A stretch of 64,000 nucleotides of DNA from CALMEC01 sp963765105. GTDB taxonomy: Bacteria > Actinomycetota > Thermoleophilia > Miltoncostaeales > Miltoncostaeaceae. The translations under genes and the position numbers were made by a program. Below are positions 1-7,662 of this stretch, in pieces (positions within the stretch are counted from its first letter, which is position 1; each line of letters begins with the position of its first letter). Location of the stretch: the NCBI GenBank assembly GCA_963765105.1, contig CAVXUW010000002.1:682001-746000 (forward strand), in the 5' to 3' direction. Below the pieces are notes generated by a model that saw only the letters and a list, made by a program, of their open reading frames with translations, made no database searches and had not been told where the DNA came from.

Positions 1-64
1 GCGGTGTCGGTGGTTCCGTCGCGCGAGGGCTCTCGCCCCGCGCGGAGGTGGTGTCGATTGACAT
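1..64 (-). CDS. 5' end of an unidentified protein, cut by window edge
   Basis: Only the first 21 codons lie in the window. An ATG at 64-62 is preceded by an AAGGAG box (complement of 71-76) at 6-nt spacing, which is a strong initiation signal. The visible N-terminus is polar (Ser, Thr, Pro, Glu, Arg rich), with no signal peptide yet. It follows the membrane protein at 166-747 on the same strand after about 100 bp, so the two may be co-transcribed. The function cannot be told from this fragment. Confidence 0.5.
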   Translation of the reverse strand, partial: MSIDTTSARGESPRATEPPTP

Positions 65-165
65 GGTGATCTCCTTGATCGGCCCGACGGGGATTCGTCG
101 GGTCGGTCACGGGCGGCCAATTGGTCGCACCGTGTGTCTACCGGTGGCAGACGAAGGTCAAGGAG

Positions 166-747
166 TTAGAGAGGCGGCGCGCGCCCTCCGCCCACCCCAA
201 CGACAGCGGGACGCAGCACCTTTCGCGGTGGCGTGGGAAGGGCGTGCCAGAAGACCTGCGCGCACGATCGCCGCTGAAACGTGGCGATCGTGCGGGCCAG
301 TTCACGGGCAACCCGCCGTGCGGCCATGAGAATGACGCGGGCAAACGAGTACGCAAACAGGGCAAAGGGCAGCTGAAGCACGATGCCCAAAACAAATGTG
401 GGCTCCGCTGCGGCGCCCCAAGGAATCTCCCCGGTTGCGGCAATGCGCTCGACGTGCTCCTGCAGCGCAAACGCGAGGGGACCAAAGAGGGCGAACGGCC
501 ACGCCGCGGGTGCTCTGCCTCGGATGTGACGGTGACCCCGTGCGGCATCGAGACACATGGCGACGAAAGCAACCGCCAGAACGAACGCGAGCCCCTCGCC
601 GATATGGGCGAAGTAGCCATGACCTGTCTGCCCGAGTTGTTCACCGGCGCTCTCGCCGGCCACGATGGCGTAGCTCAGGTTGTGCGCAGTGAGAACACCC
701 ATCAGCGCGAATGGAAGACACACCATGAGGGCAAGGGCCCGCCGCAT
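166..747 (-). CDS. Small integral membrane protein, function unknown
   Basis: 193 residues from the ATG at 747 (an upstream GTG would add 10 residues). There are about four hydrophobic segments: residues 1-25, 50-70, 90-105 and 120-145. The loop after the first segment carries Tyr, His and Gly residues (motif GHGYFAHIGE), and a second conserved-looking motif FALQEHVER precedes the third segment. The C-terminal 50 residues are basic and Pro/Gly rich, hence cytoplasmic or disordered. I recall similar small membrane proteins in actinobacteria but cannot assign a function. It is monocistronic or leads a unit with the partial gene at the left edge. Confidence 0.6.
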   Translation of the reverse strand: MRRALALMVCLPFALMGVLTAHNLSYAIVAGESAGEQLGQTGHGYFAHIGEGLAFVLAVAFVAMCLDAARGHRHIRGRAPAAWPFALFGPLAFALQEHVERIAATGEIPWGAAAEPTFVLGIVLQLPFALFAYSFARVILMAARRVARELARTIATFQRRSCAQVFWHALPTPPRKVLRPAVVGVGGGRAPPL

Positions 748-945
748 GCGGCCATTCTGCACCACGGACGACACCACGTCGCCGCGAGCCGTTCGGGCCG
801 ATGGTCCCAGATCGACGTGCGTTTGTCGCTGGCGCGTCGCACGAGTAGCTGAGGAACCCCTGCCATTGTGCGCACCAACGTTGACCTCGTCTCGCGTCCT
901 CCGTCAACGCGAGCGTTATTGTTCCGGCAACACACACTCAGGGGG

Positions 946-1872
946 ATGACGGTGGCGTCGTTTCTGCAGGGACGGGCACGGATTGCGGTGTTGGCAGGCG
1001 TTATCGCTCTCCCCATTTGGGGTGGGGCTCTGGCGGGCGCGGCTCCGGCTCCCGTTGGTCTGGTGTATTCCGGGCAAACCACTCAACAAGAAGTCATCGT
1101 TCTCGAAACGAACGCCGCGCGAAGCCGCGTCGTTTCGGTGAGTTGGGGATGGAGCGCCTCGTGCGTGGCGGGCCCTGCGGCCACTCCTACAACCGAGCTC
1201 ACCACGGCGTGGACGGAGTACCGAGGCGGCTATGTCATCAACCCGCGCACCAACCGGTGGAAGCGCAACTTCACCGTCACCAACACCGATGCCGGTGTCT
1301 CACGCACGTTCGCCTACCAACTTCAGGGGACGAAGGTCGGGGTGCGGATGAAGGGCACCCTGAACGTTGCGATGACCGACAAGGGCATCGATGGTCAGGT
1401 CATTCGCACGTGCGATTCGGGGCCGGTGAAGTTCGGGATCCTCGAACGCCACATCTACGGTGGTGAGACCTCCCAGCAGGAGCTTCTCGGTGCCACGTTC
1501 AACGCTGCCCGCAACCAGATCCGTCGGCTGGAATGGAACTGGACCGCCACCTGCACCAAGGGCCCGGCCGCGCGTCCCACGACGAACGATGCGACCTACT
1601 GGCGGGATCTCCTAACGAAGGTTCCCTTCAACACGAAGAACCGTTTCGTCGGCAAGTTCACCTTTGCCCCCGAGATCGACGCGACGAACTCCATTGCCCG
1701 ACAGTTCAGCTACAACGTGAACTTGACGCGTTTGGGCCAGCAGCTGCGTGGCAGCATCGCGGCCCAGTTCGTCGAGTACGACGCGCCGGGTGGCGTTGCC
1801 GGAACGACCCCCGACAAGATCATCCGCACGTGCGCTTCCGGCAAGGTGAAGTTGGTGGGCGTCAAAGACTGA
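946..1872 (+). CDS. Secreted protein made of two tandem homologous repeats
   Basis: 308 residues. The ATG at 946 is chosen because a GGGGG box directly precedes it and the protein then begins with a clear signal peptide (hydrophobic residues 12-32, Ala-rich cleavage region around 31-35). The mature part is an internal duplication. Repeat 1 covers about residues 40-165 and repeat 2 about 169-304. Shared landmarks are YSGQTTQQE versus YGGETSQQE, NAARS versus NAARN, SWGWSASC versus EWNWTATC, GPAATPTT versus GPAARPTT, and IRTCDSG versus IRTCASG. Each repeat has two cysteines in matching positions (73/156 and 203/296), which suggests one disulfide per repeat. No enzyme motif is seen. It probably acts outside the membrane. 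Family unknown to me. Confidence 0.7.
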   Translation: MTVASFLQGRARIAVLAGVIALPIWGGALAGAAPAPVGLVYSGQTTQQEVIVLETNAARSRVVSVSWGWSASCVAGPAATPTTELTTAWTEYRGGYVINPRTNRWKRNFTVTNTDAGVSRTFAYQLQGTKVGVRMKGTLNVAMTDKGIDGQVIRTCDSGPVKFGILERHIYGGETSQQELLGATFNAARNQIRRLEWNWTATCTKGPAARPTTNDATYWRDLLTKVPFNTKNRFVGKFTFAPEIDATNSIARQFSYNVNLTRLGQQLRGSIAAQFVEYDAPGGVAGTTPDKIIRTCASGKVKLVGVKD

Positions 1873-1914
1873 GGTGGGGGTGAGCAGGGGCGCCCGCTAC
1901 AGTTTCGCGTGCGG

Positions 1915-1988
1915 GCGCCCGTAGCTCAGGTGGACAGAGCAGCAGCCTTCTAAGCTGACGGTCGCAGGTTCGAATCCTGCCGGGCGCG
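1915..1988 (+). tRNA. tRNA-Arg (anticodon TCT)
   Basis: A cloverleaf can be drawn by eye. The acceptor stem GCGCCCG (1915-1921) pairs with CGGGCGC (1981-1987), with G1988 as discriminator. The D arm follows GTAGCTCAG. The anticodon loop CTTCTAA places TCT at positions 34-36, and the T arm is GCAGG-TTCGAAT-CCTGC. The outermost anticodon-stem pair is a G-A mismatch. The CCA tail is not encoded. It decodes AGA and AGG, which are rare codons in this GC-rich genome. Confidence 0.95.
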
Positions 1989-2043
1989 TGAGGGGCCAGG
2001 TGCCGAGCGCCGACGCGGGACTCTCGCCCCGGCCGGAGATGGC

Positions 2044-2071
2044 GCGGGTGCACTTCGCCGGGCGCACCCGC
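2044..2071. terminator. Hairpin between tRNA-Arg and the convergent dps gene
   Basis: Inverted repeat GCGGGTGC (2044-2051) and GCACCCGC (2064-2071) with a 12-nt loop. It lies between two convergent transcription units, so it could stop both. There is no T-tract on either strand, so intrinsic termination is an inference from position and stem strength. Confidence 0.45.
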
Positions 2072-2083
2072 CACTCTCCGCGG

Positions 2084-2581
2084 TCAAATCTGCAAGTGCG
2101 CTTCGACGAACCACAAGTGCTTGTCGAGTGCCCGTGACACCTCGGTAAACAGGTCCGCGGTGTCCTGATCGCCTAGCTCCGCCGCCTCGTCGATGCCGGC
2201 ACGAACTGCTGCTCCGGCAGCGGCGAGACGATCGGCGATCGCGGTGAGCGTGTCTTTCCCGTCGACGGCGTCGAGCGGGTATTCCTGCAACGTCGTGGCC
2301 CCGGACGCCATGCCTGCGGTGCCCAGTGCCAAGCCACCCAGCGAGGTCGCCCGCTCGGCGATGGTGTCGACGTGTGCAAGCACGTCCGTCGCCACTGCGT
2401 CATACAGTTCGTGAAGCTGGATGAAGTCGGTGCCCTTCACGTTCCAGTGCGCCTGCTTCAAATGCGAGTAGAGAACGAATGCATCTGCGAGCCGTGCGTT
2501 CAGCAGATCCACCAGCCGGTCGCGTGCTTCGATCGGTAGATCGTTCCGCGTTGCGAACGTGCGTGTTGTTTTCATCGCCAT
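2084..2581 (-). CDS. dps: Dps-family ferritin-like DNA-protecting protein
   Basis: 165 residues, the usual Dps size. Dps proteins form dodecamers that oxidise and store iron and bind DNA under starvation or peroxide stress. The four-helix Dps fold is clear: HLKQAHWNVKG around residues 40-50, LHELYD at 56-61 and HVDTIAER at 70-77. His45, His57, Asp72 and Glu76 match the inter-subunit ferroxidase ligands. The basic N-terminal tail (MAMKTTRTF) could contact DNA. The ATG at 2581 is chosen over upstream in-frame codons because the family alignment starts there and a GAGAGG-like box precedes it. It is monocistronic and convergent with the tRNA. Confidence 0.92.
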   Translation of the reverse strand: MAMKTTRTFATRNDLPIEARDRLVDLLNARLADAFVLYSHLKQAHWNVKGTDFIQLHELYDAVATDVLAHVDTIAERATSLGGLALGTAGMASGATTLQEYPLDAVDGKDTLTAIADRLAAAGAAVRAGIDEAAELGDQDTADLFTEVSRALDKHLWFVEAHLQI

Positions 2582-2861
2582 GTTGGTTCCTCTCTTTCCA
2601 ACGGTGTTGGAACGTCCGGTGGGGAATTCGCACGACGGACGCCGCCGCCGTGACTCCGATCGGTCATCTCCGAGGCGTGGATTAGCGGGCCCTGCGAGGG
2701 CCGGCCGGACGAGACCGCCAATAGCAACCATACCCTGTCCGGTCCGGACTGCCGTCGGTGGATCGCCGACGTTCCGATCGACGTCCATCGGTTGTGTGCG
2801 AGGTCGAAACAGGGGCCGGTAGTCGGGTCGCTGTCGTCCCGCCGCGCATCACCCGGCCTTC

Positions 2862-3002
2862 TCAGACAAGCATCTGCCGTCCGTCCAGACCGCAGCATGT
2901 CCGCTGCGACCCCGAGGCAGGGATGAAGTCGATGTTCTTGTCTCGGTTCAACGCTTGGGCGCAGAGAACGCCCGCGATAGCGAACACGACCACCAGAAAC
3001 AT
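2862..3002 (-). CDS. Possible 46-residue membrane peptide
   Basis: In the 570-bp stretch between dps and khtT, the only plausible coding signal is a 46-codon frame. It starts MFLVVVFAIAGVLCAQALN (one membrane-spanning or signal-like segment) and continues with a polar tail containing CCGLDG. There is no convincing ribosome binding site. The same frame stays open well upstream of this ATG, so it could be a remnant of a longer gene. Nothing else is recognised in 2582-2861 or 3003-3153. Confidence 0.2.
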   Translation of the reverse strand: MFLVVVFAIAGVLCAQALNRDKNIDFIPASGSQRTCCGLDGRQMLV

Positions 3003-3153
3003 CTCGAGCGTCGCGTTCTTGCGGAGGTGTCTCGGAAACAGGATCGCTGTGGTGAGCTCGTCAGGCCCGTCGAGGTCGGCGGGCGTTTGTCCGCTGACAC
3101 GAGTCGTCGAGCGTGATCTCCTGGGATCGTCACGAGTCGGTCATCGTACTCGG

Positions 3154-3660
3154 CTACCCCTCTGCCGGTGGTCCCTCGACGAGCAGTCGGCGGAACTCGG
3201 TGTAGGCGCCCAGCTTGCCGGCGGTGACGAGGGTGTCGCCCTTGTGGATGATGTCGGTGGGCAGGACGCCCACCACGGGTTCTGGTTCGCGCAAGATGGC
3301 GAGGATGGTGATCCCCGCGCGGCTGCGAAAACGGCAGCCTTCGACGGTGCGGCCGATCATCGGGCTGTCGTCGGGCACGGCGACCCACTCGATGGCGAGT
3401 TCCCCCAAGGCCATCTCGAGCTCCTCGACGATCTTCGGACGCGCGAAAGCGCCGCCGAGCACCGCGCCAAGCTGACGCGATTCGTCGTCGTCGAGCTCGA
3501 TGACTGCGCACGGCTCTTCGTCGTGGGTGCGCTTGAAGAAATACACCTCGCGCAGGCCGTCCAGGTGCTGAATCACGGCCAACCGTCCGCCGTGATCGGT
3601 CTCGAATGTGAACTTCGTCCCGACGCCGGGAAGCCGTGTTTGTCGTAGCTCGTTGCCCAC
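3154..3660 (-). CDS. khtT: KhtT-like regulatory subunit of a K+/H+ antiporter
   Basis: 168 residues from a GTG at 3660, which has an AAGGAG box 4 nt upstream. An N-terminal KhtT-type domain (LPGVGTKFTF near the start, then IQHLDGLREVYFF) is followed by a TrkA-C/RCK_C domain in the second half (GRTVEGCRFRSRAGITILAI and VLPTDIIHKGDTLVTAGK). In characterised systems such as B. subtilis KhtT, this cytosolic subunit gates its membrane partner in response to nucleotides or pH. The partner gene (3662-4861) lies directly upstream with only 1 bp between the coding regions, so the two are almost certainly co-translated. Confidence 0.88.
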   Translation of the reverse strand: MGNELRQTRLPGVGTKFTFETDHGGRLAVIQHLDGLREVYFFKRTHDEEPCAVIELDDDESRQLGAVLGGAFARPKIVEELEMALGELAIEWVAVPDDSPMIGRTVEGCRFRSRAGITILAILREPEPVVGVLPTDIIHKGDTLVTAGKLGAYTEFRRLLVEGPPAEG

Positions 3661-3661
3661 G

Positions 3662-4861
3662 TCACTCCTTCGTGACCACGGGACGTGCGGGGAACACCAC
3701 ACGTCCAATCCGTTTGGATTGTTTCATCAAAACCACTCCGAACGTCGCCGTTGCCAATACGTAGAGGCCGGAAAAGGCGACGATGTCGCTCCGCACGTTC
3801 TGGGGAATGCCGGGGTTGCCCGAGGCGATCTGGGCCAGGATGATCGTGAACTCGCCGTGGGCAACCAGCGCAGCACCGGCGTTGAGGCTCTGTCGCCGTG
3901 TAAACGTTGCGACGCGCCCCGCCAGGTAGCCCGCCGAGAGCTTGCCGAGAACGGTGGCGAGCACCGCAAAGGCGAGCACCCATCCCACGTCGTCGATGGC
4001 CGCGATATCGATGGAGAGGCCGAACACGAAGAAGAACAACGCGGCAAACAGATCACGGAAACCGAGAAGACGCGTTTCGATCTCTTCGCGAATCGTCGTG
4101 TCGGCCAGCACGATGCCGGCCATCAACGCGCCGATCGCCTCCGACAAGTCCATCGCTTTGGCGGCGGCGGACATGCCCATGACGAGTGCGACGACGAACA
4201 GGAGGAGAAACTCCGTGTCCAACCGCTCCAACACGCGGCCGATGCGCGGGCCGAGGTGACGGGCGATCAACAGGGCAATGCCGACAAACGCGATCGCCTT
4301 CCCCAAAGCGACCAGGGTGGGATTGACGCCACCGCCACCCGCCGCGCCGAAGCCCAGGAATGCGGCGATGACGATGTCTTCGAAGACGAGGATTGCCAGC
4401 ACAAGGTCGGTCTCGTCGTCGGCCAATCGACGAAAATCGATGAGACCCTTCACCGTGACCGCACTGGATGACACGTACATCGCTCCAGCCATGATGAGCG
4501 CTGCGAAGGTTGTCCCGAACGCGGCGACGCCGACGATGAGTCCCACCCCTGCGTTGATGACGAGATCGATCGACCCGCCGGCAAAAAGGTGCCGGCCCGT
4601 ACGTGACAAACGGTCGACGCTGAACTCAAGTCCCAAGAAGAACAGAAGGAAGACCAAGCCCAGCTCGGCGATGAAGGTCGTTACCTCCGACGGTTCGATC
4701 ACCGCCAACACCTTGGGCTCGTTCGGCCCCAGGAGCAATCCTGCGAGCAGGTAGGCCGGGATTGCGGACAGGCCCACTCGTCCCGAGATGAGCCCCAACA
4801 CGCCGAGCACCGTGAGCGTCAATGCGAGCTGAGATAGTGAGACGGGACAACCTCCAAACAT
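3662..4861 (-). CDS. khtU: KhtU-like cation/proton antiporter (CPA2 family)
   Basis: 399 residues with about 12-13 hydrophobic segments filling the protein. It is a monovalent cation:proton antiporter of the CPA2 family without the C-terminal RCK domain seen in KefB/C; the regulator is the separate gene khtT just downstream. Recognisable parts are the N-terminal LSAIPAYLLAGLLLGP, the FLLFFLGLEFS segment, LVFEDIVIAAFLG, and the AHGEFTIIL segment near residue 340. The start is uncertain: ATG 4861 has no ribosome binding site, and a GGAGG box lies just inside the frame with no in-frame ATG, GTG or TTG at usual spacing. It is divergent from the enolase-like gene at 4941. Confidence 0.87.
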   Translation of the reverse strand: MFGGCPVSLSQLALTLTVLGVLGLISGRVGLSAIPAYLLAGLLLGPNEPKVLAVIEPSEVTTFIAELGLVFLLFFLGLEFSVDRLSRTGRHLFAGGSIDLVINAGVGLIVGVAAFGTTFAALIMAGAMYVSSSAVTVKGLIDFRRLADDETDLVLAILVFEDIVIAAFLGFGAAGGGGVNPTLVALGKAIAFVGIALLIARHLGPRIGRVLERLDTEFLLLFVVALVMGMSAAAKAMDLSEAIGALMAGIVLADTTIREEIETRLLGFRDLFAALFFFVFGLSIDIAAIDDVGWVLAFAVLATVLGKLSAGYLAGRVATFTRRQSLNAGAALVAHGEFTIILAQIASGNPGIPQNVRSDIVAFSGLYVLATATFGVVLMKQSKRIGRVVFPARPVVTKE

Positions 4862-4940
4862 TTGGGAGCGGGGGAAAGCATCGCATCTCGGGCGAGCGGG
4901 GAGTTTCGCCCGATGACCAAAAGTCGCTACCCTCGGCCCG

Positions 4941-5957
4941 ATGAGCGACCTCTACGACGCCCTCTCACGCCTCGACGTCGAGATCGAGGGCGTGCGGCTG
5001 GAGCGGCTCGCATTTCCGACACTGCGTGCGGTACGGATATCGACGGTGGTCGTGGTGACCGGCGGCGGGGAGGAAGGGCGCGGAGAAGACATCTCCTACG
5101 ATGTCGCCGACCAGGATGCCCATGCGCGTATCGACCTTCCGGCCGTGTCGGGCCGCCGCACGTTTGCTGAGTGGAGCGACGCGCTCGACGGCGCCAACCT
5201 CTTTCCCGTGCCGCCGTCGGTGCCCGAGGCGCGCGACTATCGCCGCTGGGCCTATGACAGTGCCGTGCTCGATCTTGCGTTGCGCCAAAACGGGTTGTCG
5301 TTTGCGGCAGCCATCGGGCGAGAGGCCCGGCCGGTGCGTTTTTGTGTTTCACCGGGAGGCGACCCGCGCGACATGCTTGCCGGCCACCCGCACCTGGAGC
5401 TGAAGATCGACGCGCGGGCCGACTGGAGCGAGGCCGACATGGCGGAGCTCGCGGCGACCGATCGGGTGCGGGTCGTCGATCTCAAGGCCCACTACTCCGG
5501 TGAATGGAATCGTCATCCCGACGATCCGATCGCCTTCTCCGCGGCGGTGGCGACAGCGTTTCCCGATGCGGTGATCGAAGACGCTCCCCTGGGCGACGGC
5601 ATGGACGCGTTCATTGCCACGCACGCACACCGCATGTCGTTCGATGCGATCGTCCACTCCCTCGACGATCTGCAGCGTTTGCCGCCCACCGGCTGGTGCA
5701 ACATCAAACCGTCGCGCTTCGGCACCGTGGAACGCCTTTTGGAGTGCATCGCCTACTGCGAACGCAACGACATTCGGATGTACGGTGGCGGGCAGTTCGA
5801 GATCGGTCCGGGGCGCGCGCAGATCCAAGCCATCGCCGGGGCGCTGTACCCGGACGGCCCGAACGACGTGGCCCCGGGCGGCTACAACGCACCGCAACCG
5901 GCACCGGAACTTCCCCGCAGTCCGCTGCCGGCGGCCACGTCCGCGGGGCTCGGTTGA
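4941..5957 (+). CDS. Enolase-superfamily protein, substrate unknown
   Basis: 338 residues. The C-terminal half has the TIM-barrel strand signatures of the mandelate racemase/muconate lactonising branch: LELKIDARADW (about 152-162), VVDLKAHYSG (about 178-187), VIEDAPLGDG, then NIKPSRFGTVERLLE (about 254-268) and MYGGGQFEIGPGRAQIQ. The Asp/Glu metal ligands and the Lys of NIKPSR are visible, but the spacing differs from the classic KxK...D...E...D pattern. It should therefore not be named as muconate cycloisomerase or OSB synthase. No menaquinone genes adjoin it. It appears monocistronic, ahead of pntAA by 160 bp. Confidence 0.72.
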   Translation: MSDLYDALSRLDVEIEGVRLERLAFPTLRAVRISTVVVVTGGGEEGRGEDISYDVADQDAHARIDLPAVSGRRTFAEWSDALDGANLFPVPPSVPEARDYRRWAYDSAVLDLALRQNGLSFAAAIGREARPVRFCVSPGGDPRDMLAGHPHLELKIDARADWSEADMAELAATDRVRVVDLKAHYSGEWNRHPDDPIAFSAAVATAFPDAVIEDAPLGDGMDAFIATHAHRMSFDAIVHSLDDLQRLPPTGWCNIKPSRFGTVERLLECIAYCERNDIRMYGGGQFEIGPGRAQIQAIAGALYPDGPNDVAPGGYNAPQPAPELPRSPLPAATSAGLG

Positions 5958-6118
5958 GCCGCAAAAAGCCGACGGATGTCTCACCAACTGGGCCCGAGCG
6001 TCGCAACAGACCGCACGATCCGTTGAACCTTGAGTAACGTTCCTGTAGGAAACCGCTCTCACGTGGGCGCGGATGCCCGTCGCACGATGCACGGCCAGGG
6101 TAGGGGGAGCGTACGCAG

Positions 6119-7342
6119 ATGGAACAAACGAGCACGCTGACGATTGGTGCGCCGAAAGAGGCGCTTGCCGGTGAGCGACGCGTGGCGATCACGCCGCAGG
6201 TGGTGGCCGGCTATGTGAAGTCGGGATTTCGCGTGCTCATCGAGTCCGGGGCCGGGCTCGCCGCCGGTTTTGTCGACCAGGCCTATGTTGACAAGGGCGC
6301 GGAGATCAGTTCCCGCGACCAGGTGCTTTCCGCCGATGTCCTTGCGGTCGTACGAGTACTTGACGGGGACCCCACCAACGCCGACCGCGAGCGCCTCCGC
6401 CCCGGTCAGGTCGTTATCGGGACTGCGGCCCCGCTTGCCGTCCCGGAGGTCGCTGCCGCGGTCGCCGAACGCGGCGCCGTGTTGTACGCGCTTGAGCTTC
6501 TGCCCCGAACGACTCGCGCACAGAGCATGGATGTCCTGTCCTCCCAGGCCAACATCGCGGGCTACAAGGCGGTGCTTCTGGGTGCGGCCGAACTCGGCAA
6601 GATCGCTCCGATGCTCACGACCGCTGCCGGAACCATCGCGCCGTCGAAGGTGTTCGTTCTTGGCGCCGGGGTTGCTGGGCTCTCGGCCATCGCCACCGCT
6701 CGCCGCCTGGGCGCCGTTGTCGAGGCCTACGACGTGCGGCCCGCGGTAAAAGAGGAAGTGCAGAGCCTCGGTGCCCGCTTCATCGAATTCGACCTCGACA
6801 CGGGGCAGGAGGGTGGAGGCTCCGGGGCCTACGCCACACAGATGAGCGACGCGCAACTCGCCAAACAGCGTGAGCAAATGGCAAAGACCGTCGCCGGCGC
6901 CGACATCGTGATCACCACGGCGCAGGTTCAGGGCAAGACCGCACCGGTCCTTCTCACGAAGGACATGGTCGCGGGCATGACCCCCGGCTCGGTCATCGTC
7001 GACCTCGCGGCAGAACAGGGCGGCAACGTCGAGGGCTCCGTCCCCGGGGAGACGGTCGACGTCGGTGGTGTGCGGGTGATCGGGCCCGTCAACGTTCCCG
7101 CCAGCGTCGCCCACGACGCCAGCCTGACCTACGCGAAAAACGTGGCGAACTTCGTGGCGCTCATCGTCGCCGACAAGGCCCTCAACGTCGATGTCGACGA
7201 TGCCATCGTCAAGGAGACCGTCACCGCTCACGACGGACAGGTTGTCCACCCCCGAGTGCGCGACGCACTGGGACTTGCCCCCCTTCCGGCACCGCCGTCC
7301 GCGGGGCCCACACCTGATGCGCCGAAGGAGGCCGCAGCGTAA
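6119..7342 (+). CDS. pntAA: NAD(P) transhydrogenase alpha subunit, NAD(H)-binding domain (dI)
   Basis: 407 residues. This is the cytosolic NAD(H)-binding part of the proton-translocating transhydrogenase, which moves hydride from NADH to NADP+ using the proton gradient. The N-terminus GAPKEALAGERRVAITP is the alanine dehydrogenase/PNT signature, and a Rossmann motif VLGAGVAGLSAIATARRLGA lies near residue 180. The C-terminus is a Pro/Ala linker. The ATG at 6119 has a GGGGGAG box 9 nt upstream. The stop TAA shares a base with the ATG of pntAB (TAATG). The split of alpha into dI and membrane subunits is the three-gene form known from Rhodospirillum rubrum. Confidence 0.96.
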   Translation: MEQTSTLTIGAPKEALAGERRVAITPQVVAGYVKSGFRVLIESGAGLAAGFVDQAYVDKGAEISSRDQVLSADVLAVVRVLDGDPTNADRERLRPGQVVIGTAAPLAVPEVAAAVAERGAVLYALELLPRTTRAQSMDVLSSQANIAGYKAVLLGAAELGKIAPMLTTAAGTIAPSKVFVLGAGVAGLSAIATARRLGAVVEAYDVRPAVKEEVQSLGARFIEFDLDTGQEGGGSGAYATQMSDAQLAKQREQMAKTVAGADIVITTAQVQGKTAPVLLTKDMVAGMTPGSVIVDLAAEQGGNVEGSVPGETVDVGGVRVIGPVNVPASVAHDASLTYAKNVANFVALIVADKALNVDVDDAIVKETVTAHDGQVVHPRVRDALGLAPLPAPPSAGPTPDAPKEAAA

Positions 7343-7662
7343 TGCTCACCAATGAGGTCATCATCACGAGCCTGTTTATCTTCGCGCTCGCGGGATTCTT
7401 GGGGCTTGAAGTGATTCGGCGTGTGCCGAAGCTCCTTCACACGCCGCTCATGGCACTGACCAACGCGCTGTCAGCCATCTCCCTTGTGGGTTCCATGCTC
7501 ATTCTGGGTGCCGCGGAGACGAACTACGCGAAGATCATGGGTTTCGTTGCCGTCGTCGCGTCTACCATCAACGTCGTGGGTGGTTTCCTCATCACCGACA
7601 AGATGTTGCGAATGTTCAAGACGCGTGAACCCGCCAAGCCGAAGCCGGAGGCGGGTCAGTGA
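7342..7662 (+). CDS. pntAB: NAD(P) transhydrogenase alpha subunit, membrane part
   Basis: 106 residues with three to four membrane segments. It forms part of the proton channel (dII) together with the N-terminal half of PntB. The motif GLEVIRRVPKLLHTPLMALTNALSAISLVG is split here as GLEVIRRVPKLLHTPLM, then TNALSAI, and is diagnostic of the PntAB family. It is followed by FVAVVASTINVVGGFLITDKML. It is translationally coupled on both sides: it starts within the pntAA stop, and its TGA overlaps the pntB ATG. Confidence 0.96.
   Translation: MLTNEVIITSLFIFALAGFLGLEVIRRVPKLLHTPLMALTNALSAISLVGSMLILGAAETNYAKIMGFVAVVASTINVVGGFLITDKMLRMFKTREPAKPKPEAGQ

Noticed and set aside
2758..3648. 296-codon frame on + across the khtT region
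   Set aside because: It is antisense to khtT, which has clear family motifs and a strong ribosome binding site.
6059..7249. 396-codon frame antisense to pntAA
   Set aside because: Shadow of a clear transhydrogenase gene; no start signal and no recognisable product.
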